Positions 24,608-34,058 are shown, counted from the stretch's first letter. The stretch: 40,384 nt of DNA from CAYLPJ01 sp964385465 (GCA_964385465.1 CAYLPJ010000059.1:1-40384), one strand, 5' to 3'. Numbers and translations are program-made. Notes: generated from the letters alone by a model not told the origin.

Positions 24608-26020
24608 ATGAACCAGATCATTCTTGATTCCGGCACGCTGCACCTGTTCGGGCTGTCCGTGCCGCTGCGCGTCTACGGCTACGGGCTGATGCTGGTGCTG
24701 GGGTTCCTGCTGTCGATCTACGTGGCCCAGCGGATCGCCCGCCGCTGCGGGGAGAACCCCGAGCACATCGCCCGCGTCGGGCTGCTGAGCCTCGTCGGCG
24801 GCATCGTCGGGTCGAGGGCAGCCTACATCTTCCAGCACTGGGACCGCCAGTTCGCCGATGCGCCCTTGGGGGCGATGTTCGACGTGACCTCCGGCGGGCT
24901 CATCTACTACGGCGGCGTCGTCCTCGCCACCGCCCTGGTCCTGGCCTACCTGCTCATCCAACGCCTGCCCATCCGGCGGTACCTCGATATCGTCGCCGTC
25001 CCGCTGATGATCGGCCTGGCTTTCGGCCGCGCCGGCTGCACGCTCAACGGATGCTGCTACGGCGCGCCCTGCCGAACCGACTGGCCCGCGGGGATGCGGT
25101 TCCCGCTGTACTCCAAGCCGCTGGTCAAGCTCGACGGACGCGAGAACCCCTTCAGCCGCGATACCGTCTCGCCGTCGCCGGTCTACGCCCACCAACTGGC
25201 CCGCGGGCGCGTCCAGCCCCCGGCGGAGCTGGTCAACTGGGCGATCGAGGACCTGGAGAAGCCCCGCGTGGTCCGCGGCGGGGAATTCGTGCCCCGGCGA
25301 TACGTCCTGCCGGCATGGGACCTGCACGGCGAGCTCTCGGGCGACCAGACGGCCACGTGGTCGCTCGATCCGGGCGAGCTCCGCAAGCGGTTCTTCGCCG
25401 CCGCGGGCCGGGACCGGCTGATGGACGCCGAGGAGTTCGCCGCCGCCCGCCGCCGGGCCTCCGGGCCGATGCTGGGCAGCGAGCATTGGGCCGAGGCCCG
25501 CCTCTACGACAGTGACGCCGGCGGGAAGCTGACGTTCGAGGAGTTCGCCGCCTACCTCGCCTGGCGGCGCGACCACTTCGACGCCGACGGCGACGGGACG
25601 ATCTCGCCGGGCGAACGGGACGAGGCCAACGCCTTGCTCCGGGCCGACCAGATCGCCATCGCCTCGGCCGAGCGGTCCCTGCCGGTCAAGCCCGCCCAGC
25701 CTCTGGGGATCGTCAACGCGTTGATCCTGGCGGCGCTGCTGGCGGGGTACTTCCGGCTGCGGGGGCGGGAGGGCAACGTCTTCGCGCTGCTGGCGGTGCT
25801 TTATCCGATCACGCGGTTCGTGCTGGAATCGATCCGCGACGACAATGCCCACAACGTGCTGGCGGGGAGTTTTACGCACAACCAGTACACTTCTATGGTC
25901 TTAACGACGATAGGGATAGGGATGCTGCTTCTCTTTCGGTATCTCCCGGCCTCGGCCGGGCCGGTGGCACGGGATCGGGCGCACGCTCCCCGCTCGCCGC
26001 GAACGCAGACGACACGATGA
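24608..26020 (+). CDS. lgt: Prolipoprotein diacylglyceryl transferase with EF-hand insertion
   Basis: A 470-aa multi-pass membrane protein, far longer than the usual 260-300. The Lgt core is clear: YGYGLMLVLGFLLSIYVAQR, GGLIYYGGVV, FGRAGCTLNGCCYG (Arg141 of the Lgt signature region) and C-terminal RGREGNVFALLAVLYPITRF with VLESIRDDN. Lgt transfers diacylglycerol from phosphatidylglycerol to the lipobox Cys of prolipoproteins. Between about residues 190 and 355 lies a hydrophilic insert with two EF-hand loops: DSDAGGKLTFEE (301-312) and DADGDGTISPGE (325-336), preceded by a degenerate third (GRDRLMDAEEF). The second loop has ideal ligands at positions 1, 3, 5 and 12. By analogy with the E. coli enzyme the insert should face the periplasm, where calcium is available (inference). 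Confidence 0.92.
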   Translation: MNQIILDSGTLHLFGLSVPLRVYGYGLMLVLGFLLSIYVAQRIARRCGENPEHIARVGLLSLVGGIVGSRAAYIFQHWDRQFADAPLGAMFDVTSGGLIYYGGVVLATALVLAYLLIQRLPIRRYLDIVAVPLMIGLAFGRAGCTLNGCCYGAPCRTDWPAGMRFPLYSKPLVKLDGRENPFSRDTVSPSPVYAHQLARGRVQPPAELVNWAIEDLEKPRVVRGGEFVPRRYVLPAWDLHGELSGDQTATWSLDPGELRKRFFAAAGRDRLMDAEEFAAARRRASGPMLGSEHWAEARLYDSDAGGKLTFEEFAAYLAWRRDHFDADGDGTISPGERDEANALLRADQIAIASAERSLPVKPAQPLGIVNALILAALLAGYFRLRGREGNVFALLAVLYPITRFVLESIRDDNAHNVLAGSFTHNQYTSMVLTTIGIGMLLLFRYLPASAGPVARDRAHAPRSPRTQTTR

Positions 26021-26056
26021 CTTTTCGAACCGCCCCCAAGGGGCAAAGGAGCTGAC

Positions 26057-27445
26057 ATGAATCGCAGGATAGCATTGGGTCTGGCCGTGCTGGTGGCCCT
26101 TCCGCTGGCCGCGGGTGCCGCGGACACCTCCAAGTTGCTCACCGACATCTCGAGCAAGGCCTCCGGCTCGCTGGCGATCGTGCGGTACACCGTCGATATG
26201 GAGACGGGCAGCCGCACGGTGACCGGGCAGGGGATCTGCATCTCCATGGCCGGTCAGAAGGGCGTGTTCCTGACCACGGCGCTGGACCCGCGCATCCGGG
26301 TGGAGTACCTCAAGGACTTCCAGCTCATCACGCCGGGCGTCAACGGCAAGACGCTCAAGGCCAAGCTGATGGGCATTGACCCGTGGACCGGGCTTGGGTT
26401 CGTCCAGGCCGCCGAGGACCACGCCTGGCAGGTCGTCCAGTTCTCCCGCAGCTCGAAGGTCAGCCTCGGCAGCCTCGTCGGCTCGGTCGGGCTGATGATG
26501 GGCAACGCCGCCCATCCGGTCTACGTCGGGGCCGGACACGTCTCCGCCGTCCTCCGCGTGCCCGGCGAGCTCATCTACGTCAACGGGCGGCTGACCGGCG
26601 CCTGCTCGCCGGTCTTCGCCTCCGACGGGCGGGCCATCGGCATCGTCGGGCGCCAGCTGTTCCTCGGCTACCAGACGCCCACCAAGCGAGGCATGATGCC
26701 CTTGCGCCTCCGCGGGCGCGAGGAGGCCGCGTTCTTCACGCCCGTCGAGGAGTTCGTCCACATCCTCGAGAACATCCCCTCCGGCGGGACCGTCACCCGC
26801 CTGCCGTGGCTGGGGGTCAACAAGTTCGAGGCCGTCGGGGACGACCTGTCCGACATCCTCAAGCTGGACAAGCCGGCGGTGAAGATCGACGAGGTCATCC
26901 CGAACCAGCCCGCCGCCAAGGCCGGGCTCAACGACCGGGACATCATCATCGCCCTCGGCGGCAAGGAGCTGGAGAAGCTGGCCACGCCCGAGCTGACCGT
27001 CCGCAACTTCGTCCGCACGATCATGCGGATGCAGGCCGGGCAGAAGATCAACCTCACCGTCCTGTCCGGGCGGGAGACCAAGGACGTCACCGTCACCCTC
27101 GCCGACATGCCCACGCGGCCCAGCGAGGCCAAGCGGTACTTCAACAAGGCCCTCGGCCTGCTCGTCCGCGAGAAGGTCATGCTCGATGAGTTCCTCGACA
27201 AGAGCGAGTCCGCCAAGGTCCCCGGGCTTATCGTCCTGGGCATGGTCAAGGGCAGCGCCGCCGCGACCTCCGGGCTCCAGAACGGCGACGTCATCACCAA
27301 CGCCAACAACCAGCCGGTCAAGAGCATCTCGACTTTCCAGCAGATCGTCGAGAAGTCCCTGGCCGCCAGCCGGACCGCCCCGATCAACTTCCTCGTCCGT
27401 CGCGACGAGCAGGCCCAGGTGATCACGGTCCGTCCGGGCGGCTAG
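26057..27445 (+). CDS. HtrA-like double-PDZ protein, probably catalytically inactive
   Basis: A 462-aa exported protein: signal peptide MNRRIALGLAVLVALPLAAGA, a trypsin-like region (about 25-235) and two PDZ domains (about 250-350 and 365-460), the DegP/DegQ layout. The catalytic triad is missing: where HtrA has TNAHVV this protein reads LTTALD; DLA-type Asp context is DPWTGLGF; and the GNSGGP serine motif is GACSPVF. PDZ1 shows the VIPNQPAAKAGLNDRDIII pattern, and PDZ2 VKGSAAATSGLQNGDVI. It probably binds peptides without cutting them, for example as a chaperone or scaffold in the periplasm (inference). GGAG precedes the ATG by about 6 nt. It follows lgt by 36 nt. Confidence 0.85.
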   Translation: MNRRIALGLAVLVALPLAAGAADTSKLLTDISSKASGSLAIVRYTVDMETGSRTVTGQGICISMAGQKGVFLTTALDPRIRVEYLKDFQLITPGVNGKTLKAKLMGIDPWTGLGFVQAAEDHAWQVVQFSRSSKVSLGSLVGSVGLMMGNAAHPVYVGAGHVSAVLRVPGELIYVNGRLTGACSPVFASDGRAIGIVGRQLFLGYQTPTKRGMMPLRLRGREEAAFFTPVEEFVHILENIPSGGTVTRLPWLGVNKFEAVGDDLSDILKLDKPAVKIDEVIPNQPAAKAGLNDRDIIIALGGKELEKLATPELTVRNFVRTIMRMQAGQKINLTVLSGRETKDVTVTLADMPTRPSEAKRYFNKALGLLVREKVMLDEFLDKSESAKVPGLIVLGMVKGSAAATSGLQNGDVITNANNQPVKSISTFQQIVEKSLAASRTAPINFLVRRDEQAQVITVRPGG

Positions 27446-27481
27446 GCCCGACCGGCATCGGCGTGACGCGACGCCGGCGGC

Positions 27482-27530
27482 AGAGAGGAGAAAGCGCCGT
27501 ACCCCGCGGTCCGGACGCTTTCTCCTCTCT
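27482..27530. terminator. Perfect 15-bp inverted repeat after the PDZ gene
   Basis: AGAGAGGAGAAAGCG (27482-27496) and CGCTTTCTCCTCTCT (27516-27530) are exact reverse complements separated by 19 nt. The loop has a further CCG/CGG pair. It sits 37 nt after the PDZ stop and 66 nt before the next gene; a terminator or mRNA-stabilising stem is likely. There is no separate T-tract. Confidence 0.6.
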
Positions 27531-27596
27531 CCGCTCGCGCCGGGCCCGCGGCCGCGAGCCCGGAGCAGGCACCCGCGCCGCCCACGGGAGCACGCC

Positions 27597-29921
27597 ATGA
27601 GAACCCACGCGGCGATCGTTCTGCTGGCAACGGCCATCGCGGGCGCCGGGGTCGCCCAGCCGGCCTCGGCAGAGGCTCCCGCCGACGCCAAAAGGCTGGC
27701 GGCGGAGAGCTTCCATCACTCCGCCGTGGCCATGGCCTGCGCCGACCCCGACGAGCACGCCCGCGCCGGGCGAATGGTCGTCCTCTGCGAGTTCGCTCGC
27801 CGCCTCGTGCCCGGCCACGGCGGCGCCAGCGCCCTGGCCGCCGACATCCACTACGCCCAGGCCGACGCGCCCAACGAGGTCCGCGCCCTCGCCGACTATC
27901 TCCAGGTCTTTCCCGACGACTACGCGCGTCGCGTCCGCTGGCTCGCCGCAAGCATCCAGCCGATGGACAGCGCCGCCGCCCGCGGCGACTTCCTCCGCGC
28001 TGCCGTCGACAACAAGGCCCTCGCCCGCCCGGCGCGGGCGAAGGCGGCGGCCATGCTCGCACTCCTGCGCCATGGGCAGGGGCTCGGCGACGACGCGGTC
28101 GCCATGGCCCGCCGTGCCGCCGAGCTGGACCCCTACGGGCCCGCCGCCCTGGACGCCCTGGCCGAGCTCGTGCCCGATCCCAACGGCGCCGAGAAGGTCA
28201 AACGCCTGCTCCGCGGGCTGCGGGGCAACCCCCGCGACGGCTGGCAGGCCTGGAAGCTCGGCCTCAGGCTCGGCGACCTCGGGCTGCACGAGGAGGCCGT
28301 CCGCCTGTTCGACCACGCCCTGGCTGCCGACCCCCGCTACGACCGCATCCAGGCCCTGCCGCTGACCCAGGTCACCCAGTACTGCAGCGCCCTGCTGGAC
28401 GCCCGCCAGGCCGACAAGGCCATCGGCGTCCTCGAGCCGCTCCGCACACGCTACCCCGAGAGCGCCGACGTCCGCTCCCTGCTGATCGAGGCCTACAAGG
28501 CCGCCGAGCAGCAGACCAAGGCCGAACGCCTCGTCGACATGATGAGCTCGTCCTACAAGAACCGCGAGGCCGCCGGGCAGGGCTCCGTCGAGTTCATCGC
28601 CGAGATCGCCTGGTTCTACACCGTCACCCAGCCGAGGCCCGGCCAGGCCATCATCTACGCCCAGCGCGCCATCGAGGAAGAGCCCAACAACCCCGTCTTC
28701 CAGCGAATCCTCGGGGCCGCCGAGCTCGCCGCGGGCAAGCAGCGCGTCGGGACCGACCGGCTCGAGAAGCTCCTCGGCGAGGACACCTACGCCTCGGTCT
28801 TCCTGGCCGAGTGGTACGACCGGACCAACAACATCGCCGCACGGAACAAGGCCATCCTCGCCGCCGCGCCGCGGCCTCGCTCGGGGCCCGCCGCCCGACG
28901 GCTCATCGCGCTGGCCAACAGCTATCGCGTCGAGCTGCCGACGCCGCCCGGCCAGGCCGGGGCCGCCGAGGCCCTGGCCGACTTCGACCGGAGCTACCTC
29001 CGGATGATCCTCGAGCCGGCCAGCTTCCTCACCGTCGAGCTGGCGCCCGCCGACGGGCCCGTCGAGGCCGGCGAGCCCATCGAGGTCGTCGCCACCCTCC
29101 GCAACGCCGGCTCGCAAGACATTCCCCTCGGCCGGCAGGGGCTGCTCCGCCCGGAGATGAGCCTCAAGGCCAGCCTGCTCGGCGCCGATGGCAGGGCGGT
29201 GGCGGAGATCGACCGGCTGCCCATGGCGGTCTGGCCGGCGCCGAGGTACCTGGCCCCGGGCAAGAGCGTCTCCTGCACGGTTCGCCTGGACGTCCCCGCC
29301 GTCCGCCGCGCCCGGGCGATGCGCCTGACCGACGACCTGCTCCTCGGCGTCGTCGGCACGCTGACCCCCCGGGCAAACGGTGCCAGTGGACTGCCCTCCA
29401 TTCCCGCCCCCGTCGCCCGCGTCAAGCTGCCCACGGCGCTGGGGGATTTCGACCGCGACAACCCCGACGCCTGGCCCCGGCGGATCCGCTACGTCCACGG
29501 GCGGCTGGTCTACGACATCCGCAAGGGCGACCTGCCCGCCCGCATGCGGGCCGCCCGACGCGTCGGGCAACTGCTCGCCCACGCCCGCGGGGCTGAAGAG
29601 AACCGCGTCAAGCTCCCCCCGTTCCTGCCCCGGCGGATGCTCAACAAGCCCGTCGTCCTCTCCATGGTCCGCGCCCTGCTGAACGACAGCAGCTTCGCCG
29701 TCCGCCAGGAGATGATCGCCGCCCTCGGAGAGGCCGACCTCGACCGGACCGTCATCTCCCTGCTGGCCCCGGCGATCGAGGACCCCGCCCCCACCGTCCG
29801 CTCGCGGCTGGTCGAGCTGCTGGTCTCGGCGAACACGCGGGGCGGCGAGACCATCGCCGCCTTCCTCGCCAAGGACCCCGACCCGCTGGTCGCCCGCATG
29901 GCCCGGACCGTACGCCGCTGA
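27597..29921 (+). CDS. Exported TPR protein with C-terminal HEAT-like repeats
   Basis: A 774-aa protein with a Sec signal (MRTHAAIVLLATAIAGAGVAQ). Residues about 30-480 are helical and TPR-like: units such as AVAMARRAAELDPYGPAALDAL, GLHEEAVRLFDHALAADPRY and ADKAIGVLEPLRTRYPESADV show the paired-helix pattern. Residues about 490-620 are beta-rich (FLTVELAPADGP, IEVVATLRNAGSQDIPL), resembling an Ig-like or DUF11-like sandwich. The last 130 residues form HEAT-like repeats (LLNDSSFAVRQEMIAALGEA, LAPAIEDPAPTVRSRLVELL). It is probably a periplasmic scaffold. No enzyme motif is present. It follows the PDZ gene after a strong inverted repeat, so co-transcription is uncertain. Confidence 0.75.
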   Translation: MRTHAAIVLLATAIAGAGVAQPASAEAPADAKRLAAESFHHSAVAMACADPDEHARAGRMVVLCEFARRLVPGHGGASALAADIHYAQADAPNEVRALADYLQVFPDDYARRVRWLAASIQPMDSAAARGDFLRAAVDNKALARPARAKAAAMLALLRHGQGLGDDAVAMARRAAELDPYGPAALDALAELVPDPNGAEKVKRLLRGLRGNPRDGWQAWKLGLRLGDLGLHEEAVRLFDHALAADPRYDRIQALPLTQVTQYCSALLDARQADKAIGVLEPLRTRYPESADVRSLLIEAYKAAEQQTKAERLVDMMSSSYKNREAAGQGSVEFIAEIAWFYTVTQPRPGQAIIYAQRAIEEEPNNPVFQRILGAAELAAGKQRVGTDRLEKLLGEDTYASVFLAEWYDRTNNIAARNKAILAAAPRPRSGPAARRLIALANSYRVELPTPPGQAGAAEALADFDRSYLRMILEPASFLTVELAPADGPVEAGEPIEVVATLRNAGSQDIPLGRQGLLRPEMSLKASLLGADGRAVAEIDRLPMAVWPAPRYLAPGKSVSCTVRLDVPAVRRARAMRLTDDLLLGVVGTLTPRANGASGLPSIPAPVARVKLPTALGDFDRDNPDAWPRRIRYVHGRLVYDIRKGDLPARMRAARRVGQLLAHARGAEENRVKLPPFLPRRMLNKPVVLSMVRALLNDSSFAVRQEMIAALGEADLDRTVISLLAPAIEDPAPTVRSRLVELLVSANTRGGETIAAFLAKDPDPLVARMARTVRR

Positions 29922-30361
29922 CCCCCGCCAAGGGCTCTGTGTCGGTTCTGTCCACCCTCCCGGACACGGGACACAGACGACGTATATCTATGTAAACTTA
30001 TTTCAAACAAGAGTTTACAGCGTAAAGGGCTCTGTCCACCTCCGGCACAGCGTACACACCCTCTCGGCTACTCAACGGTCTACCGGACAGGGGCGTTTCG
30101 GGGGGGGGCAGTCTTCCCCGAGACTCGCACAGCGCAGTGCGTGGGCTTGGGGAGTCCTCGGTTCCGGTCGCCTCCAGCTCCCCGCGGGGCCCCGCGGCTT
30201 CCCAGGCCCGGGGGCCGCGTCGCGTGGGGTCCTTCCAGCGCCATGGACGGGCTGGTGCCCGACCTCAAGCCCCCGGCGGTTGTCGCGAGGCCCGACGGCC
30301 CGTTGACGCCGCCCGGCGCGGCCGCTATCCTCCGGCGTTTCCCCCTTGTTTGCGAGAGCGG
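29922..30361. other. 440-nt intergenic region with repeats and an AT-rich palindrome
   Basis: No gene seen. It holds a nested hairpin (TCTGTGTC 29936-29943 with GACACAGA 29970-29977; inner TGTCC/GGACA), an AT-rich block with TGTAAACT (29991-29998) inverted as AGTTTACA (30012-30019), and a direct repeat AAGGGCTCTGT at 29930-29940 and 30025-30035, each followed by CTGTCCACC-like sequence. The right 250 nt is GC-rich and featureless except for a G-run at about 30100. Confidence 0.6.
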
Positions 30362-31258
30362 ATGGACAGCGTTGCCGACATCGCGATCATCGGGCCCGGG
30401 CGGGTCGGCACGGCCCTTGGGGTCCTGGCCGTCAGGGCCGGTCGGACGGTTTCGGCCGTCGCCGGGCGGGACGCCTCCCGCGCCGCCGCCGCGGCCGAAC
30501 GCATCGGCGGCTCCGCCGGCGCCTGCTCTGTCCGGCAGGCGGCGGGCTCGGCGGGGCTGGTCCTGCTGACCGTCCCCGACGACGCGATCCCGGGCGTCTG
30601 CGGGGAGCTGGCGGACGCCCGGGCGTTCGCCCCCGGCGCGGTGGTCGCCCATTGCAGCGGGGCGCTGGCGTCGGAGGTCCTCTCGCCCGCCCGGGACCGC
30701 TGCGGCTGCCTGATCGGCTCGATCCACCCGCTCCAGACCTTCCCCGACATCGACTCCGCCGTCGCCCACCTGCCGGGGGCCTTCTGCTTCTGCGAAGGCG
30801 ACAGTTCGGCCGTCGCGGCCCTGTCGCAGCTTGCCGACGCCGTCGGCGCCCGCCCCGTACCCATCGCCGCGGCGGCCAAGCCGCTGTATCACGCCGCGGC
30901 GGTGACGGCATGCAACTACCTTGTGGCGTTGATGGATGCGGCGGCGGCGATGGTGGGCGCCGCCGGCGTGGACCGCACGACCTGGCTGCTGGCGGTCGGG
31001 GCGATCGTTCGGGCGACGCTGGAGAACGTTGCCCGTCTGGGCCCGTCAGGCGCCCTGACCGGACCCATCGCCCGCGGCGACGTGGGCACGGTCGCCGGGC
31101 ACGTCGAGGCCCTCGCCGCCTGCGAGCCGGCGCTTCGCGGCCTGTTCGCCGCGGCGGGGCTCTATACCGTGGACCTCGCCGCCGGCGCCGGGCGGATCGA
31201 CGACCCGACGGCAGAGAAGCTCAAAGAGACACTCAAACGACTGGAAACACAGGAGTAA
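30362..31258 (+). CDS. Rossmann-like DUF2520 protein
   Basis: A 298-aa protein with an N-terminal NAD(P)-binding Rossmann domain (IAIIGPGRVGTALG, then LVLLTVPDDAI) and a C-terminal helical DUF2520 domain (CSGALASEVL, IGSIHPLQTFPD, YHAAAVTACNYLVALMD). The domain order is like ProC-type and ketopantoate-reductase-type oxidoreductases, but the substrate is not known. I recall DUF2520 proteins near pantothenate genes in other bacteria; here panC and panD are 6 kb away. The ATG at 30362 precedes the Rossmann strand directly; the frame upstream is not coding. It ends 3 nt before folD, so the pair is probably one operon. Confidence 0.82.
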   Translation: MDSVADIAIIGPGRVGTALGVLAVRAGRTVSAVAGRDASRAAAAAERIGGSAGACSVRQAAGSAGLVLLTVPDDAIPGVCGELADARAFAPGAVVAHCSGALASEVLSPARDRCGCLIGSIHPLQTFPDIDSAVAHLPGAFCFCEGDSSAVAALSQLADAVGARPVPIAAAAKPLYHAAAVTACNYLVALMDAAAAMVGAAGVDRTTWLLAVGAIVRATLENVARLGPSGALTGPIARGDVGTVAGHVEALAACEPALRGLFAAAGLYTVDLAAGAGRIDDPTAEKLKETLKRLETQE

Positions 31259-31261
31259 GCC

Positions 31262-32239
31262 ATGGCAGCGACGCTGATCGACGGCAAGGCCGTCGCCGAG
31301 GACATCCGCCGGCAGGTCGCCGAGGAGGCGGCCGGCCTCCGCGAGGCGGGCCGACCCGTGCGCCTGACGGCCGTCCAGGTCGGAGAGGACCCCGCCAGCA
31401 AGGTCTACACGGACATGCAGGCCCGCGACTGCAAGGCCGTCGGGATCGACTACGAGCTGCTGGAGCTTCCAGAAGAGACTACACAGGAAGGGCTTATAGA
31501 CCGAATCAAGCAGCTCGACGCCGACGCGGCCTGCTCGGGCATCATCCTCCAGATGCCCCTTCCCGACGGGTTCGACACGCCGGCTGTCCAGCGGGCGATC
31601 GACCCGGGCAAGGACGTCGAGGGCATTCACCCCGAGAACCTCGGGCGGCTGGTGTCGGAGGACTGGCACGTGGCGCCGTGCACGCCGCTGGCGGCGATGG
31701 AACTGCTTCAACGGGCCTGTCCCGAGCTGAGCGGCAAGGAGGCGGTGGTGGTGGGGCGCAGCGTGATCGTGGGCAAGCCGATCGCGGCCCTTCTGGCCCA
31801 GAAGGCCGTCTCGGCGACGGTAACGATCTGTCATTCCAGGACTCGCGATCTGGCAGCCCACACCCGCCGCGCCGACGTGCTCATTGCCGCCACGGGGCTG
31901 AGCCAGACGCGCTGGCAAAGCTATCGAAGGCGACAGAAGGCCGGCGAGGACGTCGAGCGCCCGGACCTGGGCCCGCTGATCACCGGGGAGATGGTCGGCG
32001 AGGGGGCGGTCGTGATCGACGTGGCCACCAACCGCATTCCCAAGGGATTCGACGAGTCGGGCGAGCCGCTGCGGAAGGACAACGGCAAGCTGGCGATGCG
32101 GACGGTAGGGGACGTGGACTTCGAGGCCGCCGGCGAGCGGGCGTCGGCGATCACCCCGGTTCCCGGCGGCGTCGGCCCGGTGACGGTGGCGATGCTGCTG
32201 CGCAACACCTTGGCCTGCGCGAAGGCCGGGAGGCGGTAA
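31262..32239 (+). CDS. folD: FolD-type methylenetetrahydrofolate dehydrogenase/cyclohydrolase, variant active site
   Basis: A 325-aa protein with FolD signatures: VQVGEDPASKVY, IILQMPLP, HPENLGRLV, CTPLAAMELL, the NAD(P) motif VVVGRSVIVGKPIAALL and ITPVPGGVGPVTVAMLLRNT. It would interconvert 5,10-methylene-, methenyl- and 10-formyl-tetrahydrofolate. Two folate-site residues differ from E. coli and human FolD: the Lys of the Y-x-x-x-K motif is Gln53 (Tyr49 kept), and the second Asp of KDVDG is Glu120. A charged insert (about 220-245: QSYRRRQKAGEDVERPD) makes it longer than the usual 285. The Lys is reported as essential for cyclohydrolase activity in human enzyme, so this protein may be a dehydrogenase only (inference). 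Confidence 0.9.
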   Translation: MAATLIDGKAVAEDIRRQVAEEAAGLREAGRPVRLTAVQVGEDPASKVYTDMQARDCKAVGIDYELLELPEETTQEGLIDRIKQLDADAACSGIILQMPLPDGFDTPAVQRAIDPGKDVEGIHPENLGRLVSEDWHVAPCTPLAAMELLQRACPELSGKEAVVVGRSVIVGKPIAALLAQKAVSATVTICHSRTRDLAAHTRRADVLIAATGLSQTRWQSYRRRQKAGEDVERPDLGPLITGEMVGEGAVVIDVATNRIPKGFDESGEPLRKDNGKLAMRTVGDVDFEAAGERASAITPVPGGVGPVTVAMLLRNTLACAKAGRR

Positions 32240-32284
32240 TCGGTTGCTGCGGACCTGGCCGGAGAAAAACGTCTGGCGTCGGCA

Positions 32285-32306
32285 AAAAACCGTTTGACAG
32301 GTTTTT
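32285..32306 (+). terminator. AAAAACC/GGTTTTT inverted repeat after folD
   Basis: AAAAACC (32285-32291) and GGTTTTT (32300-32306) form a 7-bp stem with an 8-nt loop and end in five T residues, a plausible weak intrinsic terminator 46 nt after folD. The loop contains the -35 hexamer of the downstream promoter. Confidence 0.45.
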
Positions 32307-32321
32307 GTGAACAACTATACT
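32294..32321 (+). promoter_or_regulatory. Strong sigma70-type promoter of the tRNA-Thr/tuf block
   Basis: Consensus TTGACA (32294-32299), 16-nt spacer, TATACT (32316-32321). The inferred start near 32328 leaves about 80 nt before tRNA-Thr. It is the best promoter in the window and fits a highly expressed translation operon. Confidence 0.8.
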
Positions 32322-32407
32322 CAACGATCCGAGTTTTTGGCCCCGGTGGTGGTGCACCTTCACGGGCGTACGCGACTCGGGGCGTGGCCGGTCGGACTCA
32401 CCGGAGT

Positions 32408-32479
<72 letters not shown>

Positions 32480-32655
32480 TGTGCCGCCGACGGACGTGAC
32501 ATCGGAAGCCGTCGGCGGACTGTATATCGAGAAAGGCCAGGACCGGCCCGCGGCGGCGTTGTCGCGGGCTTGGCCGGTGGATGAGACAGACCGCGAGGAC
32601 GCCGCCACAAGGACAGATGGACGCCGACAGGGTGGCAAGGCAAGGAGCGTAACGC

Positions 32656-33864
<1,209 letters not shown>

Positions 33865-33882
33865 CACCGGGAGAGCGGCCCG

Positions 33883-34050
33883 ATGGCCAAGTCCAAAGCC
33901 CGAGAATACGTCTGGCTTCAGTGCGGCGACTGCGACAGCCTCAACTACCGGACGAACGTCCGCGTGCAGGGCGGCATGCCCAAGCTGAAGCTCAAGAAGT
34001 ACTGCCCGGTGCAGCGCAAGCACACCGAGCACAAGATCAAGAGAAAGTAG
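33883..34050 (+). CDS. rpmG: Ribosomal protein L33
   Basis: A 55-aa basic protein of the large subunit. It reads MAKSKAREYVWLQCGDCDSL, then NYRTNV, LKLKKYCPVQRKHTEHK and a basic tail, matching L33. The zinc ribbon has Cys14, Cys17 and Cys41, but the fourth position is Gln44 instead of Cys (YCPVQRKH where YCPxCRKH is common), so zinc binding may use another ligand or be lost. GGGAGAG lies about 10 nt upstream. It starts 18 nt after tuf and is followed by a strong hairpin and tRNA-Trp. It is too short for many gene finders, but its place in the operon is conserved. Confidence 0.92.
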   Translation: MAKSKAREYVWLQCGDCDSLNYRTNVRVQGGMPKLKLKKYCPVQRKHTEHKIKRK

Positions 34051-34058
34051 CCCCGCGA

